Shown here piece after piece: positions 15,444-24,669 of a stretch of DNA of 64,000 nt. Every line of letters begins with the position of its first letter. Within the stretch, counting starts at the first letter, position 1. The notes below the pieces were generated by a model, which was not told where the DNA came from, made no database searches, and was given only the letters and a program-made list of their open reading frames with translations. A program made the position numbers and the translations under genes. The stretch is taken from the NCBI GenBank assembly GCA_023460975.1, contig JAEWOG010000099.1, positions 124,001-188,000 of the forward strand, written 5' to 3'. This DNA comes from Actinomycetes bacterium (GTDB lineage: Bacteria; Actinomycetota; Actinomycetes; Propionibacteriales; Nocardioidaceae).

Positions 15444-17333
15444 TCACTGTTCGCGCCGCAGGACCCCGCGCAGATCGCTCAGCACCGCTGGATCCTCGAT
15501 CGTCGACGGCACCACCGGCTCGGCTCCGTCCGCGATCTCCCGCATCGTCTTGCGCAGGATCTTGCCCGACCGGGTCTTGGGAAGCCCGACGACGACCTCG
15601 ACGTCGCGGAACGCCGCCACAGCACCGACCTCGGCCCGGACCATCGCCACCAACTCGTCGCGAATCACCTCCGGGTCCGCCTCGACGCCCGCCTTCAACA
15701 CCACGAAGCCGCGCGGAAGCTGCCCCTTCAACTGGTCGGCGACACCGATGACGGCACACTCCGCCACGGCCGGATGCTGGGAGAGCACCGCCTCCATGCT
15801 TCCCGTGGAGAGCCGGTGGCCGGCGACGTTGATCACGTCATCCGTACGACCCATCACGTAGAGGTACCCGTCTGCGTCGATGTAGCCGCCGTCGCCGGAG
15901 AGGTAGTAGCCGTCGAAGGCACTCAGGTACGACGCGACGAATCGTTCCTCGTCGCGCCACAAGGTCGGCAGCGTGCCCGGAGGCAGGGGCAGGCGGATCA
16001 CGATGGCGCCCTCCACACCCGGCTCGACCTCGCCGCCCACAGCGTCGAGGACGCGGACGTCGTAGCCGGGCACGGGAACCGACGGTGACCCCGGCTTGAG
16101 CGGCATCGGGTCGAGACCCCGCAGGTTGGCAGCGATCGGCCAGCCGGTCTCGGTCTGCCACCAGTTGTCCACGACCGGGACCTGCAGGTGGTCGGTGGCC
16201 CAGTGGTACGTGTCGGGGTCGAGGCGCTCGCCCGCGAGGAAGAGCGTCTCGAGGGGGGTGAGGTCGTACTCCCCGATGAGGGCGCCCTCGGGATCCTCCT
16301 TCTTGATGGCTCGGATCGCGGTCGGTGCAGTGAACAGGGCCTTGACGCCGTGCTCGGCCACGACCCTCCAGAACGCCCCGGCGTCGGGGGTCCCCACCGG
16401 CTTGCCTTCGTACAGGATCGTCGTCGCACCGTTGATGAGGGGCGCGTACACGATGTAGGAGTGGCCCACGACCCAGCCGACGTCCGAGGCCGCCCACCAC
16501 ACGTCGCCCTCGCCGCAGCCGTAGATGTGGGGCAGCGACCACGCCATCGCCACGGCGTGGCCGCCGTTGTCGCGCACGATGCCCTTCGGCTTGCCCGTGG
16601 TCCCCGACGTGTAGAGGACGTACAGCGGATCAGTGGCGGCCACCTCGACGACCGCGGCCGGCTCGACGCGCCCGGCCCGCATGGCGACGTCCCAATCGAG
16701 GTCTCGCCCCTCGACCATGTCCGCACTCAGCTCGGGACGCTGCTTGAGAACGACCGCGGCCGGCGGGTGCTCCGCCAGCTCGAGGGCGCGATCGACGAAT
16801 GGTTTGTACTCGACCACCCGCGAAGGCTCGATGCCGCAGCTCGCCGTCACCAGGACCTTCGGACGGGCATCGTCGATGCGAATGGCCAACTCGGCAGGCG
16901 CGAACCCACCGAAGACGACCGAGTGCACCGCGCCGATGCGCGCGCACGCGAGCATGGCGATGACGGCCTCAGGGATCATGGGCATGTAGACGATGACCCG
17001 GTCCCCCTTCTCGACGCCCAGGTGCCGCAACACGCCCGCGAAGGCGGCCACCTCGGCCAACAGCTCCGCGTACGTGAACGAGCGCTTCGTCCCCGTCACG
17101 GGCGAGTCGTGGATGAGTGCCACGCGGTCGGCCGCGCCGCGCACCACGTGACGGTCGAGCGCGTTGTAGCAGGTGTTGAGAGTCCCGTCGGGGAACCAGC
17201 GGTAGAACGGCGCCTGGCTCGCGTCGAGGACCTGGGTGGGTTTGCGGATCCAGTCCACCAGCGACGCCTGCTCACCCCAGAAGGCTTCGGGGTCCCGTAC
17301 GGACAGCTCGTGAATCTCGCGGTAGTCGGCCAT
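15444..17333 (-). CDS. prpE: Acyl-CoA synthetase, propionyl-CoA synthetase (PrpE) type
   Basis: The enzyme activates a short-chain acid, probably propionate, to its CoA thioester through an acyl-adenylate. The 629-residue length equals that of PrpE. The N-terminal segment PTQVLDASQAPFYRWFPDG and the adenylate motif YTSGTTGKPKGIVRDNGG (about 254-271) are closer to PrpE than to acetate-specific Acs. The C-terminal PKTRSGKILRK carries the conserved lysine that is often acetylated. ATG 17333 is preceded by GGGAG. Acetate or other short acids remain possible substrates. It is transcribed alone. Confidence 0.85.
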   Translation of the reverse strand: MADYREIHELSVRDPEAFWGEQASLVDWIRKPTQVLDASQAPFYRWFPDGTLNTCYNALDRHVVRGAADRVALIHDSPVTGTKRSFTYAELLAEVAAFAGVLRHLGVEKGDRVIVYMPMIPEAVIAMLACARIGAVHSVVFGGFAPAELAIRIDDARPKVLVTASCGIEPSRVVEYKPFVDRALELAEHPPAAVVLKQRPELSADMVEGRDLDWDVAMRAGRVEPAAVVEVAATDPLYVLYTSGTTGKPKGIVRDNGGHAVAMAWSLPHIYGCGEGDVWWAASDVGWVVGHSYIVYAPLINGATTILYEGKPVGTPDAGAFWRVVAEHGVKALFTAPTAIRAIKKEDPEGALIGEYDLTPLETLFLAGERLDPDTYHWATDHLQVPVVDNWWQTETGWPIAANLRGLDPMPLKPGSPSVPVPGYDVRVLDAVGGEVEPGVEGAIVIRLPLPPGTLPTLWRDEERFVASYLSAFDGYYLSGDGGYIDADGYLYVMGRTDDVINVAGHRLSTGSMEAVLSQHPAVAECAVIGVADQLKGQLPRGFVVLKAGVEADPEVIRDELVAMVRAEVGAVAAFRDVEVVVGLPKTRSGKILRKTMREIADGAEPVVPSTIEDPAVLSDLRGVLRREQ

Positions 17334-17382
17334 GTCTCCCACTTTCGTACGTCAGGCCCAGCGGGTCCACCCGCTGGATGTC

Positions 17383-18840
17383 TCAGGCGAGGCCGTTGTC
17401 CGCGGTGGCCGCCGGACGCGATCCGGTCCGCAGCCAGGCGGTGAAGAAGGCAGTCAGGTCCAGCCCGGTCACCTCGGCTGCGAGCGCCTCGAACTCAGCG
17501 GAGGTGGCGTTGCCCCCTGACTTGCGCTCAGACCACGTGCGCAGGAGGCGGAAGAACACCTCGTCGTTGCCGATCCTGGTGCGCAGCGCCTGGAGGGTCA
17601 TGGCGCCGCGCTCGTAGACAGCGCCGTCGAAGATGCGCTCGGCACCGGGATCACCGATGGTCACCTTCCAGAAGTCGGAGGTCGCGGGGTTGTCGCGCAG
17701 ACTCCGCTGGAGCTGCACGGCACCGCTCTGCTCACCCCTGGACTCAGCCCAGTACCACTCCATGAAGGACGCGAAGCCCTCGTTGAGCCAGATGTCTCGC
17801 CACTGGGCGACAGCCACGTCGTCACCGAACCACTGGTGGGCGAGCTCATGCACCACCAGCGACGTCGCCTGGGAGCCGACGGCCGGGTAGGTGGGACGAG
17901 TCTGGTTCTCAAGCGCGAAGCCGGTGAACAGGGAGGTCGTGAGTCCCCCGGTCACCGAGAACGGGTAGTCCCCCAGCGAGCCCTCCAACCACCGCACGAT
18001 CGCGGGGGTGCGCAGCATGAGCTTCATCGACGCCTTGCGCGAGGGCTTGGGCAGCTGCCGCGAGACCGCCACGAGCCACGGCAGTCCCTCGGAGGTCCCC
18101 TTGCGGATGGCGAAGTCACCGGCTGCGAAGAAGGCGAGATAGGTCGTCATCGGCTCGTCCGCGCGCCAGCGCCACGTGGTCGACTTCTTCGTCTTGCGAG
18201 TGCTCACCAGATGTCCGTTGGCGATGGCCTCGCGCCCTGCCGGAACCGTGACCGAGATGTCCATCAGTGCCTTGTCACTCGGGTGGTCGTTGGCGGGGAA
18301 CCACCACGGCGACATGTGCGGCTCACCCATGGCAACGACTTCCTTGGGCCCCCAGATCATGGCCCGCTCACCGGCGTAGGCGTACTGGCGCGGAACGCCG
18401 GCGTAGTCGACCCGCACGCGATGCACGGAGTCGGTGGCCAACGGGGTGGTGGGGCGAATGCGCAACTCGTGCTTCTGGCTGGTCGAGAAGGCAGCCGGAA
18501 CCCCGTCGACGCTCACACTCGACACCGGGAGCAGGAAGTCCAGCGAGAAGCTGCTCAGGTCCTGGGTGGCGCGCAGCTCAAGCGTCGTCGAGCCGCGCAG
18601 CTTCTGCTTGCGGAACGACCACGTGTTGTCGATGCGGTAGGACTGCACGTCGATGCCGCCGTTGCCGTCGAGGGGCCAGTACGGGTCTCCCGCACCGCTC
18701 GAACCATCGACCGGTGCGTGGGCCTGCGCACCGACAAGACCCAGCGAGGTCGTGAGGGCCACGACGAGGGCACCGGCGACGGCGCGCCGAACCCGTCGGG
18801 TCGGAAGGCGGCGGGCGGTGGCGGCGCGAGTGAGGGTCAC
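17383..18840 (-). CDS. Secreted M1-family zinc metallopeptidase
   Basis: M1 enzymes remove N-terminal residues from peptides. The 485-residue product has a signal peptide (Arg-rich n-region, then VAGALVVALTTSLGLVGAQA), so it is exported. An N-terminal beta-saddle domain precedes the catalytic segment VVHELAHQWFGDDVAVAQ with HExxH, and the downstream LNEGFASFMEWYW supplies the third ligand Glu. It is shorter than classic aminopeptidase N (about 850) and lacks most of the C-terminal domain, as in other secreted actinobacterial forms. The usual GxMEN motif appears as GFALENQT. The GTG at 18840 is set by a leaderless -10 7 nt upstream. Confidence 0.88.
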   Translation of the reverse strand: MTLTRAATARRLPTRRVRRAVAGALVVALTTSLGLVGAQAHAPVDGSSGAGDPYWPLDGNGGIDVQSYRIDNTWSFRKQKLRGSTTLELRATQDLSSFSLDFLLPVSSVSVDGVPAAFSTSQKHELRIRPTTPLATDSVHRVRVDYAGVPRQYAYAGERAMIWGPKEVVAMGEPHMSPWWFPANDHPSDKALMDISVTVPAGREAIANGHLVSTRKTKKSTTWRWRADEPMTTYLAFFAAGDFAIRKGTSEGLPWLVAVSRQLPKPSRKASMKLMLRTPAIVRWLEGSLGDYPFSVTGGLTTSLFTGFALENQTRPTYPAVGSQATSLVVHELAHQWFGDDVAVAQWRDIWLNEGFASFMEWYWAESRGEQSGAVQLQRSLRDNPATSDFWKVTIGDPGAERIFDGAVYERGAMTLQALRTRIGNDEVFFRLLRTWSERKSGGNATSAEFEALAAEVTGLDLTAFFTAWLRTGSRPAATADNGLA

Positions 18841-18847
18841 GCCAAGA

Positions 18848-18853
18848 AACTTA
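18848..18853 (-). promoter_or_regulatory. -10 element of a leaderless promoter for the M1 peptidase
   Basis: TAAGTT on the minus strand ends 7 nt before GTG 18840. This decides against the upstream in-frame GTG at 18870. Confidence 0.45.
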
Positions 18854-19025
18854 GCGTGCCGCACCGACACATACAGCGCACCCGAAAACCGGTTGCCGCG
18901 AGGAACCGCGCGCCCGCATCATGGCGCTGCACCGATTGGTGCACCGAGGAGAGGAGCCGACATGTCTGTCACCTGCACGCGCCCCTGCGCTGCCCCCTTC
19001 CTTTCCTCACACACTGGGAGCATGA

Positions 19026-19869
19026 GTGTCCAGCAACACCACGGGCGAACCTGAGCCCGACTTCACCTTCGCCTACACCGCCTACGACGACCTGGGACCC
19101 TCCGAGCGCTGGTCGTCCTGGGACGACTTGGAGCCGCTCATGCGCGGCCCCGAACCGCGTCCGGACTGGGTCATCACCTCCAGCGGTGCCATCGACACCG
19201 AACTGGGTGTCCTCAAGACGGGCAAGGAGGCCGACGTCCACCTCGTGGAGCGTCGCGACCCCCATGCCGAAGGACCCGGCGTCGTGATGGCGGCCAAGCG
19301 ATACCGCACCACCGACCACCGCTCCTTCCACCGTGCGGCCGCGTACACCGAGGGGCGCTCGATGAAGCGCTCCCGCGACAATCGCGCCCTCAAGCGCAAG
19401 TCCACGTGGGGCCGCATCGTGGCGGCCAGCGAGTGGGCGACCTCCGAGTGGAATGCGCTGCGGGTGTGCACGGAACTGGGCCTTCCTGTGCCCTACCCCG
19501 TCCAGATCGACGAGACCGAGATCCTGATGGAGTGGATCAGCCACGACGGCGACACCGCACCCCGTCTCGCGCAGACACGACCGGACGCGGCCCTGGGCGC
19601 CTCGCTCTACGAGCAACTGCGCACCGCGCTCGCGACGATGGTGGGGGGCCGGCTTCGTGCACGGCGACCTGTCTCCGTACAACACTCTCGTGGCGGGCGA
19701 GCGACTGGTCATCATCGATCTGCCCCAGATGGTCGACCTCGTCGGCAATCCCCAGGGGATGGACTTCCTCCTGCGGGACTGCGCCAACATGTGCGCGTGG
19801 TTTCGAGCCCGCGGGCTCCAGGTCGATGAGCACGAACTGTTCGGTGACCTGATGGCGCACGCCTTCTGA
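19026..19869 (+). pseudogene. RIO1-family protein kinase, frame broken by one extra G
   Basis: RIO kinases are atypical serine kinases. The first frame from GTG 19026 (GGGAG 5 nt upstream) gives the N-terminal lobe, with LGVLKTGKEADVHLVERRD (the ATP loop) and VMAAKRYRT (the catalytic Lys). The frame goes out of register at a run of six G (19643-19648). The next frame over resumes at once with VHGDLSPYNTLV, the catalytic loop, then LVIIDLPQMVD, the metal-binding Asp, ending at 19869. Removing one G restores ATMVGAGFVHGDLSP and a 280-residue kinase of normal length. Either a real inactivating or phase-variable frameshift or a sequencing error; the intact remainder favours error or a very recent event. 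Confidence 0.85.
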
Positions 19870-19889
19870 ACACCGCCGCCGCGCACCGG

Positions 19890-19895
19890 TAGGTT
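19890..19895 (+). promoter_or_regulatory. -10 element of a leaderless promoter for the LOG-family gene
   Basis: TAGGTT ends 7 nt before the GTG at 19903. Confidence 0.5.
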
Positions 19896-19902
19896 CCCTG
19901 GG

Positions 19903-20988
19903 GTGAAGCACACCCGAGGACGAGTCGTCGAGATCGCCACCCCGTCGGATCTTCTGGCCCGCTTCGATGCCGGAGCCCGATCGCTGACGGGGTGGCGGAT
20001 CTCGGGGCTGGACCTGACCGACCTCGGTCCCGACCTCGCCGACCGTTCCGTTGCCGGCACGCTGTTCCTGGGGTGCCGGTTCGCGCCGGGCGTGGAGGAC
20101 GAGTTGCGTGAGGCCGGCGCGGTCGTGTTCCCCGAAGTGCCCCGATCGCCCGTCGACCCCTACCGCTCGAGCCTCTACTCCCCCCGCGAACTGTTCGGCT
20201 CGGACCGCTACCGCCACTCACTCGACGCACAGGCGTACGCCTGGAGCCAAGGGCACCGTACGGCGGAGGACGAACTCGCCCGGACGCTGCACGACCACGC
20301 GATCGACGAGGCACTGCAGACCTGGGTGAGCGGGCGACGGATCGCGGGCGTGATGGGCGGGCACGCCCTGCGGCGGGGCACCCCTGCCTACGCCGACGCG
20401 GCGCGGCTCGGACGGCTGCTGGGGCTGAGCCGGACAGTCGCCACGGGCGGAGGCCCGGGGGCGATGGAGGCGGCGAATCTCGGGGCCTGGCTGGCAACGC
20501 ACGACGCAGGAGACCTCGACGCCGCGCTTGCACGCGTGGCGCAGGTGCCCGACTTCCGGCCCTCCATCGGCGCGTGGGCCCGCGCCGCCTTCGCCGTCCT
20601 CGACCAGGTCGGTCCGGGCGCGGAGTCCCTCGGCATTCCCACCTGGCACTACGGCCACGAGCCGCCGAACCCGTTCGCCACGTCCATCGCGAAGTACTTT
20701 CGCAACGCCACCCGCGAGGCCGTTCTGCTCGAGGTGTGCACGGCGGGCATCGCGTTCCTGCCCGGCGCTGCGGGCACGGTCCAGGAGGTCTTCCAGGACG
20801 CCTGCGAGAACTACTACGCCGACCCCTCATCGGTCACGACCATGGTCCTGGTCGGCGTCGAGCACTGGACTCGTACGCTCCCCGTGTGGCCGCTGCTGCA
20901 GGCTCTCGCCGCCGAGCGGTCCATGGGCGCCCACATCCACCTCGTCGACACCGTCGACGAGGCCGCAGAACTGCTCACGGCAGGCTGA
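19903..20988 (+). CDS. LOG-family Rossmann-fold protein
   Basis: LOG proteins hydrolyse nucleoside 5'-monophosphates carrying N6-substituted adenine (cytokinin ribotides), though many bacterial members have no assigned role. The 361-residue product has the family signature TGGGPGAMEAANLGAW (about 182-197) and a second site FLPGAAGTVQEVFQD near residue 285, corresponding to PGGxGTxxE. An N-terminal region of about 130 residues precedes the fold, so it belongs to a long, poorly studied subgroup. Start GTG 19903 fits a leaderless message. It converges on rlmN. Confidence 0.8.
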   Translation: MKHTRGRVVEIATPSDLLARFDAGARSLTGWRISGLDLTDLGPDLADRSVAGTLFLGCRFAPGVEDELREAGAVVFPEVPRSPVDPYRSSLYSPRELFGSDRYRHSLDAQAYAWSQGHRTAEDELARTLHDHAIDEALQTWVSGRRIAGVMGGHALRRGTPAYADAARLGRLLGLSRTVATGGGPGAMEAANLGAWLATHDAGDLDAALARVAQVPDFRPSIGAWARAAFAVLDQVGPGAESLGIPTWHYGHEPPNPFATSIAKYFRNATREAVLLEVCTAGIAFLPGAAGTVQEVFQDACENYYADPSSVTTMVLVGVEHWTRTLPVWPLLQALAAERSMGAHIHLVDTVDEAAELLTAG

Positions 20989-20995
20989 GTCCCGT

Positions 20996-21018
20996 TGTGG
21001 GCCCATGGTCGGCCCACA
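20996..21018. terminator. Bidirectional hairpin between the LOG gene and rlmN
   Basis: TGTGGGCC (20996-21003) pairs with GGCCCACA (21011-21018) around a 7-nt loop in the 36-bp gap between two convergent genes, so it can end both transcripts. Confidence 0.55.
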
Positions 21019-21024
21019 GCTCAG

Positions 21025-22155
21025 TCACTCGAGTGCGGCCAGCTGCCCGCACGCGGCGTCGATCTCATCGCCGCGGGTGTCGCGGATCGTGGTCGAGATG
21101 CCCCGGCGCTCCAAGCGGCGCACGAACTCGTCCATGTCCTCGTCGCGCGAGCGGGTGTACTTCGACCCCGGGACCTCGTTGAGCGGGATGAGGTTCACGT
21201 GCACCCAGTGAGCGCCGTGAACGCTGAGTACGTCAGCGAGGAGGTCGGCACGGTGGGCCTGGTCATTGATGTCGCGCATCATCGCGTACTCGATCGAGAC
21301 GCGGCGGCCCGTCTTCGCGAAGAACTCGTGGGCGGCCGCGACCGTCTCGGCGACGGAGAAGTGGGTGTTGATCGGGACGAGCTCGTTGCGCAACTCGTCG
21401 TCGGGCGCGTGCAGACTCAGCGCCAAGGTCACCGGGATGCCCTCGTCGGCCAACTGCTTGATCCGGGGCACCAACCCGACCGTTGAGACCGTGACGTGGC
21501 GAGCAGACATGCCCAGCCCAGCCGGCGCGGGATCGGTGAGGCGGCGGACGGCACCCACGACCGCCTTGTAGTTGGCCAACGGCTCGCCCATTCCCATGAA
21601 CACGACGTTGGAGACCCGTCCCGGGCCGCCGGCGACCTCGCCGCGGGTCATCGAGCGGGCACCGGCGACCACCTGCTCGACGATCTCGCCGGTCGACATG
21701 TTGCGCTGCAGGCCGCCCTTGCCGGTCGCGCAGAACGGGCACGCCATCGCGCAGCCGGCCTGGCTGGAGATGCACATGGTGGTGCGGTCCTTGTAGCGCA
21801 TCAGAACCGACTCGACCAGCGATCCGTCGAAGAGCCGCCACAGCGTCTTCACGGTGGTGCCACGATCGGCCTGCTGGACCTTCATGGCGGTCATCAGGTC
21901 CGGCAGCAGGGCGTTGACCAGCGCATCGCGCTGCCCTGCCGGCAGGTCGGTCATCTCGGCAGGGTCGTCCACCAGCCGGCCGAAGTAGTGCGTCGAGAGC
22001 TGCTTGGCGCGGAAGCCGGGAAGGCCCATCTCCTCGAGCAGTTCCTTGCGGCCGGCCTCGTCGAAGTCCGCCAGGTGTCGCGGCGGCTTCTGGCGCCCTC
22101 GCGGCTTGGCGATCACGAGGGGCAAAGGCTTGGGGGCGTTCTCGGCGTCAGACAT
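21025..22155 (-). CDS. rlmN: Dual-specificity 23S rRNA/tRNA adenine-C2 methyltransferase RlmN
   Basis: RlmN methylates C2 of A2503 in 23S rRNA and A37 in some tRNAs by a radical SAM mechanism. The 376-residue protein has the CxxxCxxC cluster motif at C135, C139 and C142 (SSQAGCAMACPFCATG), the GMGEPLANY SAM segment near 220, and a C-terminal region with the catalytic-type Cys in DAACGQL. It follows the usual actinobacterial context upstream of cdsA-frr-pyrH. ATG at 22155; no clear Shine-Dalgarno. Confidence 0.95.
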   Translation of the reverse strand: MSDAENAPKPLPLVIAKPRGRQKPPRHLADFDEAGRKELLEEMGLPGFRAKQLSTHYFGRLVDDPAEMTDLPAGQRDALVNALLPDLMTAMKVQQADRGTTVKTLWRLFDGSLVESVLMRYKDRTTMCISSQAGCAMACPFCATGKGGLQRNMSTGEIVEQVVAGARSMTRGEVAGGPGRVSNVVFMGMGEPLANYKAVVGAVRRLTDPAPAGLGMSARHVTVSTVGLVPRIKQLADEGIPVTLALSLHAPDDELRNELVPINTHFSVAETVAAAHEFFAKTGRRVSIEYAMMRDINDQAHRADLLADVLSVHGAHWVHVNLIPLNEVPGSKYTRSRDEDMDEFVRRLERRGISTTIRDTRGDEIDAACGQLAALE

Positions 22156-22209
22156 CAGACGACGATTCTCCCATCACACTCGCGAGGCTGGCGATTCCCA
22201 GTCGCGAGG

Positions 22210-22569
22210 TCAGTCCGTGGCGATCATCAGCCACAGCACCAGCGACGCCACCCCGAGCACCACCAGGGCGGTCAGCGCCATCCCGAGGAACATGTACTTG
22301 CCGAAGCGTCGGGTCCGCGGGAGCACGACCAGGACGACGGGCAGCAGCACACTCACAGCGACCCAGCCGAACCACTCGACGGCCTGGTCATAGGGCAGCG
22401 CCAGCCGGAGCAGTCCGATGAACCCACCGGGCACGGCGGTGACATACAGCATCCCCGCGAAGAACCCCGTGAGCGCCACGAAGGTGGGGTGCTCACGGTG
22501 CCACCAGTCCACCTGGCGTGCGGGGGCGCCGTCGGCGGCCTCGGCCTGCGCGGGGGTCTGTGACTCCAT
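22210..22569 (-). CDS. Small integral membrane protein, uncharacterised
   Basis: The 119-residue product begins MESQTPAQAEAADGAPARQV and has a soluble N-terminus followed by about three to four hydrophobic segments: near 30-58 (LTGFFAGMLYVTAVPGGFIG), 67-84 (WVAVSVLLPVVLVVL) and 95-117 (ALTALVVLGVASLVLWLMI). No catalytic motif is seen. I set the start at ATG 22569 because a TACGAT -10 ends 7 nt upstream; an ATG at 22578 lies in frame but inside that element. Function unknown. Confidence 0.7.
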   Translation of the reverse strand: MESQTPAQAEAADGAPARQVDWWHREHPTFVALTGFFAGMLYVTAVPGGFIGLLRLALPYDQAVEWFGWVAVSVLLPVVLVVLPRTRRFGKYMFLGMALTALVVLGVASLVLWLMIATD

Positions 22570-22576
22570 GCTCGTC

Positions 22577-22582
22577 ATCGTA
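22577..22582 (-). promoter_or_regulatory. -10 element of a leaderless promoter for the small membrane protein
   Basis: TACGAT on the minus strand is 7 nt from ATG 22569. It overlaps the alternative ATG at 22578. Confidence 0.35.
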
Positions 22583-22639
22583 CGGGCGCCCACCGACACT
22601 CCCTCCCACCCACGACGGCGTGGCGAGGCGTCGTACGCC

Positions 22640-23146
22640 TCACACCACGAGGACGTCGGGGAAGGCCAGGGACTGCCATCGGTCCAGGTCCGGCGCCAGA
22701 CCGGTGAGATCGGCGACGGCCAACGTCCAGGCCGTGCCATGCCCGACCAACACGACGTCGTCGTTGCTGTGCACCTGCCGGATGCGGCGCACGGCTGCCG
22801 TCACCCGGTCGCGGCACGCGTTCAGTGGCTCCCATCCGGGGCGCACCGAGCGCTCGGGGTCCGAGAACGCCTCGCTCACCGCGACACCGAAGTCCTCCAC
22901 CCACCCGGTCCCCCGCGCATGCTCGCGCAGGTCATCGACCACGCCGACCTCGACCTCGGTCAGGAGTTGGGCCGTCTGGACGGCCTTCGGCTCCGGCGAG
23001 CAGTACCAGGCCGTGGCCCGCCGCAGCCGGCCGGAGTCGCGCAGCGCCCACACCGCGTCAAACCCGGCAGGGTCCAGGTCCCACTCGTCCGCCGGGACGC
23101 CCGGCACCGCGAGGGGCCGGCCGTGCCGTACGAGGAACAGACCCAC
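22640..23146 (-). CDS. Histidine phosphatase superfamily protein
   Basis: The 168-residue protein begins MGLFLVRHGRPLAVPG with the catalytic RHG (H8 is the phospho-acceptor). It has the second conserved His in VVLVGHGTAWTLAV near residue 135, and an acid residue region around EDFG. This is the compact SixA/phosphoglycerate-mutase-like branch; the substrate is not predictable. GTG 23146 lies 5 nt downstream of the cdsA stop, so it is in the cdsA operon. An upstream in-frame extension is only a shadow of cdsA. Confidence 0.85.
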   Translation of the reverse strand: MGLFLVRHGRPLAVPGVPADEWDLDPAGFDAVWALRDSGRLRRATAWYCSPEPKAVQTAQLLTEVEVGVVDDLREHARGTGWVEDFGVAVSEAFSDPERSVRPGWEPLNACRDRVTAAVRRIRQVHSNDDVVLVGHGTAWTLAVADLTGLAPDLDRWQSLAFPDVLVV

Positions 23147-23151
23147 GGGCG

Positions 23152-24030
23152 TCAGAAGACCAGGTAGTAGAGCAGGAGCCAGGTCGGGGCGATGGTGGCC
23201 AGGAGGGAGTCGAGGCGATCCATGATGCCGCCGTGTCCCGGGATGACCTGCGACATGTCCTTGATGCCGAGGTCCCGCTTGATGACCGACTCGCACAGGT
23301 CGCCCAGCGTCGCCATGACCACCGTGATGAGACCGAGCAGGACCCCGACCCACCACTGCGCGTCGAACAGCCAGGTCAGCAGCCCCCAGCCGGCCAGCAC
23401 GCAGGCAATCGTCGAGCCCGCGAACCCCTCCCAGGACTTCTTGGGCGAGATCACCGGGGCCATGGGGTGCTTGCCGAACAGCACGCCGGCCGCGTAGCCG
23501 CCCGTGTCGGAGGCGACCGTGACCAGGATGAACGCGACGATCCCCTTCACGCCGTCGTCCCAGCGCTCGAAGTCCCACGTCCCGCCAGCCGAGAGCATGA
23601 GACCCACGAAGGACGCGAGGAACGGGACATAGATCAGCGTGAAGACCGCCGCGCTGGCAGTGCGGACGTACCCCTCAACTCCCCGGCGCAGCACCCACAG
23701 CATCGTCACCAGCGCCGTGACAGCCGTCGCGGTGACAAGAGCGGGAGCGCCCCCGACGTACGCGACGACGACCATCGTCGCGCCGCCGATCATCAGCGGC
23801 TGCTCCGGCAGGTCGATGTCCTTGTGGAGGAGGCCCTGCCGCAACTCCCAGATCCCCACGACGACCGCTGCCGCCACGAGCAGCACGAACGCGGGTTTCC
23901 AGAAGTACAGCGTGCCCCCGACCAGCGAGAGCAGCACGACGGCCGAGGCGACCGCTGCGGGCAGGTTGCGGCCGGCGCGGCCGTGGTCCTTCTTCGGCGC
24001 CTCGGCGGCCGGCGGTGAGGGAGTCGTCAT
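23152..24030 (-). CDS. cdsA: Phosphatidate cytidylyltransferase CdsA
   Basis: CdsA makes CDP-diacylglycerol from phosphatidate and CTP, the precursor of all phospholipids here. The 292-residue membrane protein has several transmembrane helices and the family signature near its C-terminus: SVIKRDLGIKDMSQ (about 247-260), then IPGHGGIMDRLDS. It lies 12 nt downstream of frr and follows the normal pyrH-frr-cdsA order. Confidence 0.96.
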   Translation of the reverse strand: MTTPSPPAAEAPKKDHGRAGRNLPAAVASAVVLLSLVGGTLYFWKPAFVLLVAAAVVVGIWELRQGLLHKDIDLPEQPLMIGGATMVVVAYVGGAPALVTATAVTALVTMLWVLRRGVEGYVRTASAAVFTLIYVPFLASFVGLMLSAGGTWDFERWDDGVKGIVAFILVTVASDTGGYAAGVLFGKHPMAPVISPKKSWEGFAGSTIACVLAGWGLLTWLFDAQWWVGVLLGLITVVMATLGDLCESVIKRDLGIKDMSQVIPGHGGIMDRLDSLLATIAPTWLLLYYLVF

Positions 24031-24042
24031 CGTCAGGTGTGC

Positions 24043-24600
24043 TCAGACCTCGAGCAGCTCGGCTTCCTTGCTCTTGAGCATCTCGTCGATCGCGTCCGTG
24101 TTGGACTTGGTGATCGCGTCAAGCTTCTTCTCGGCACCGGCCACGTCGTCCTTGCCGACCTCGCCGTCCTTCTCGAGCTTCTCGAGCGCCTGCTTGGCGT
24201 TGCGCCGTACGGCACGCACCGCGATGCGGCCGTCCTCCGCCTTGCCCTTGGCCTGCTTGATGTACTCCTTGCGACGCTCTTCGGTCAGCTCGGGGAACAT
24301 GCAGCGCAGCACCCGGCCGTCGCTGGAGGGGTTCAGCCCCAGGTCCGAGTCGCGAATGGCCTTCTCGACGTTGTCGATGGCGCCCTGGTCGAAGGGCGCG
24401 ATCAGGATCGTCCGGGCGTCCTGGCTGGTGAAGGTCGCGAGCTGCTGCAGCGGCGTGGGAGCACCGTAGTAGTCGACGATGATCTTGTTGAAGACCAGCG
24501 GGTTGGCACGGCCGGCACGAATGACCGCGAAGTCCTCGCGGGTCGCCTCGACCGACTTCTTCATCTTGTCCTCGGCCTCGGTGAGGATTGGGTTGATCAC
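24043..24600 (-). CDS. frr: Ribosome recycling factor
   Basis: RRF, with EF-G, splits post-termination ribosomes. The 185-residue protein has the standard length, with RAGRANPLVFNKIIVDYYGA (about 28-47) and the LTEERRKEYIKQAKGKAEDG segment in the long helical domain. The start is GTG 24600 with GGAG about 6 nt upstream. It lies between pyrH and cdsA. Confidence 0.97.
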   Translation of the reverse strand: MINPILTEAEDKMKKSVEATREDFAVIRAGRANPLVFNKIIVDYYGAPTPLQQLATFTSQDARTILIAPFDQGAIDNVEKAIRDSDLGLNPSSDGRVLRCMFPELTEERRKEYIKQAKGKAEDGRIAVRAVRRNAKQALEKLEKDGEVGKDDVAGAEKKLDAITKSNTDAIDEMLKSKEAELLEV

Positions 24601-24669
24601 TGCTGCTCCATCTCGTCAGTCGGGCTCATCGGTGCCCGCGGGGTCTGTCGGCTGGTCCGGGTGTGGCGC

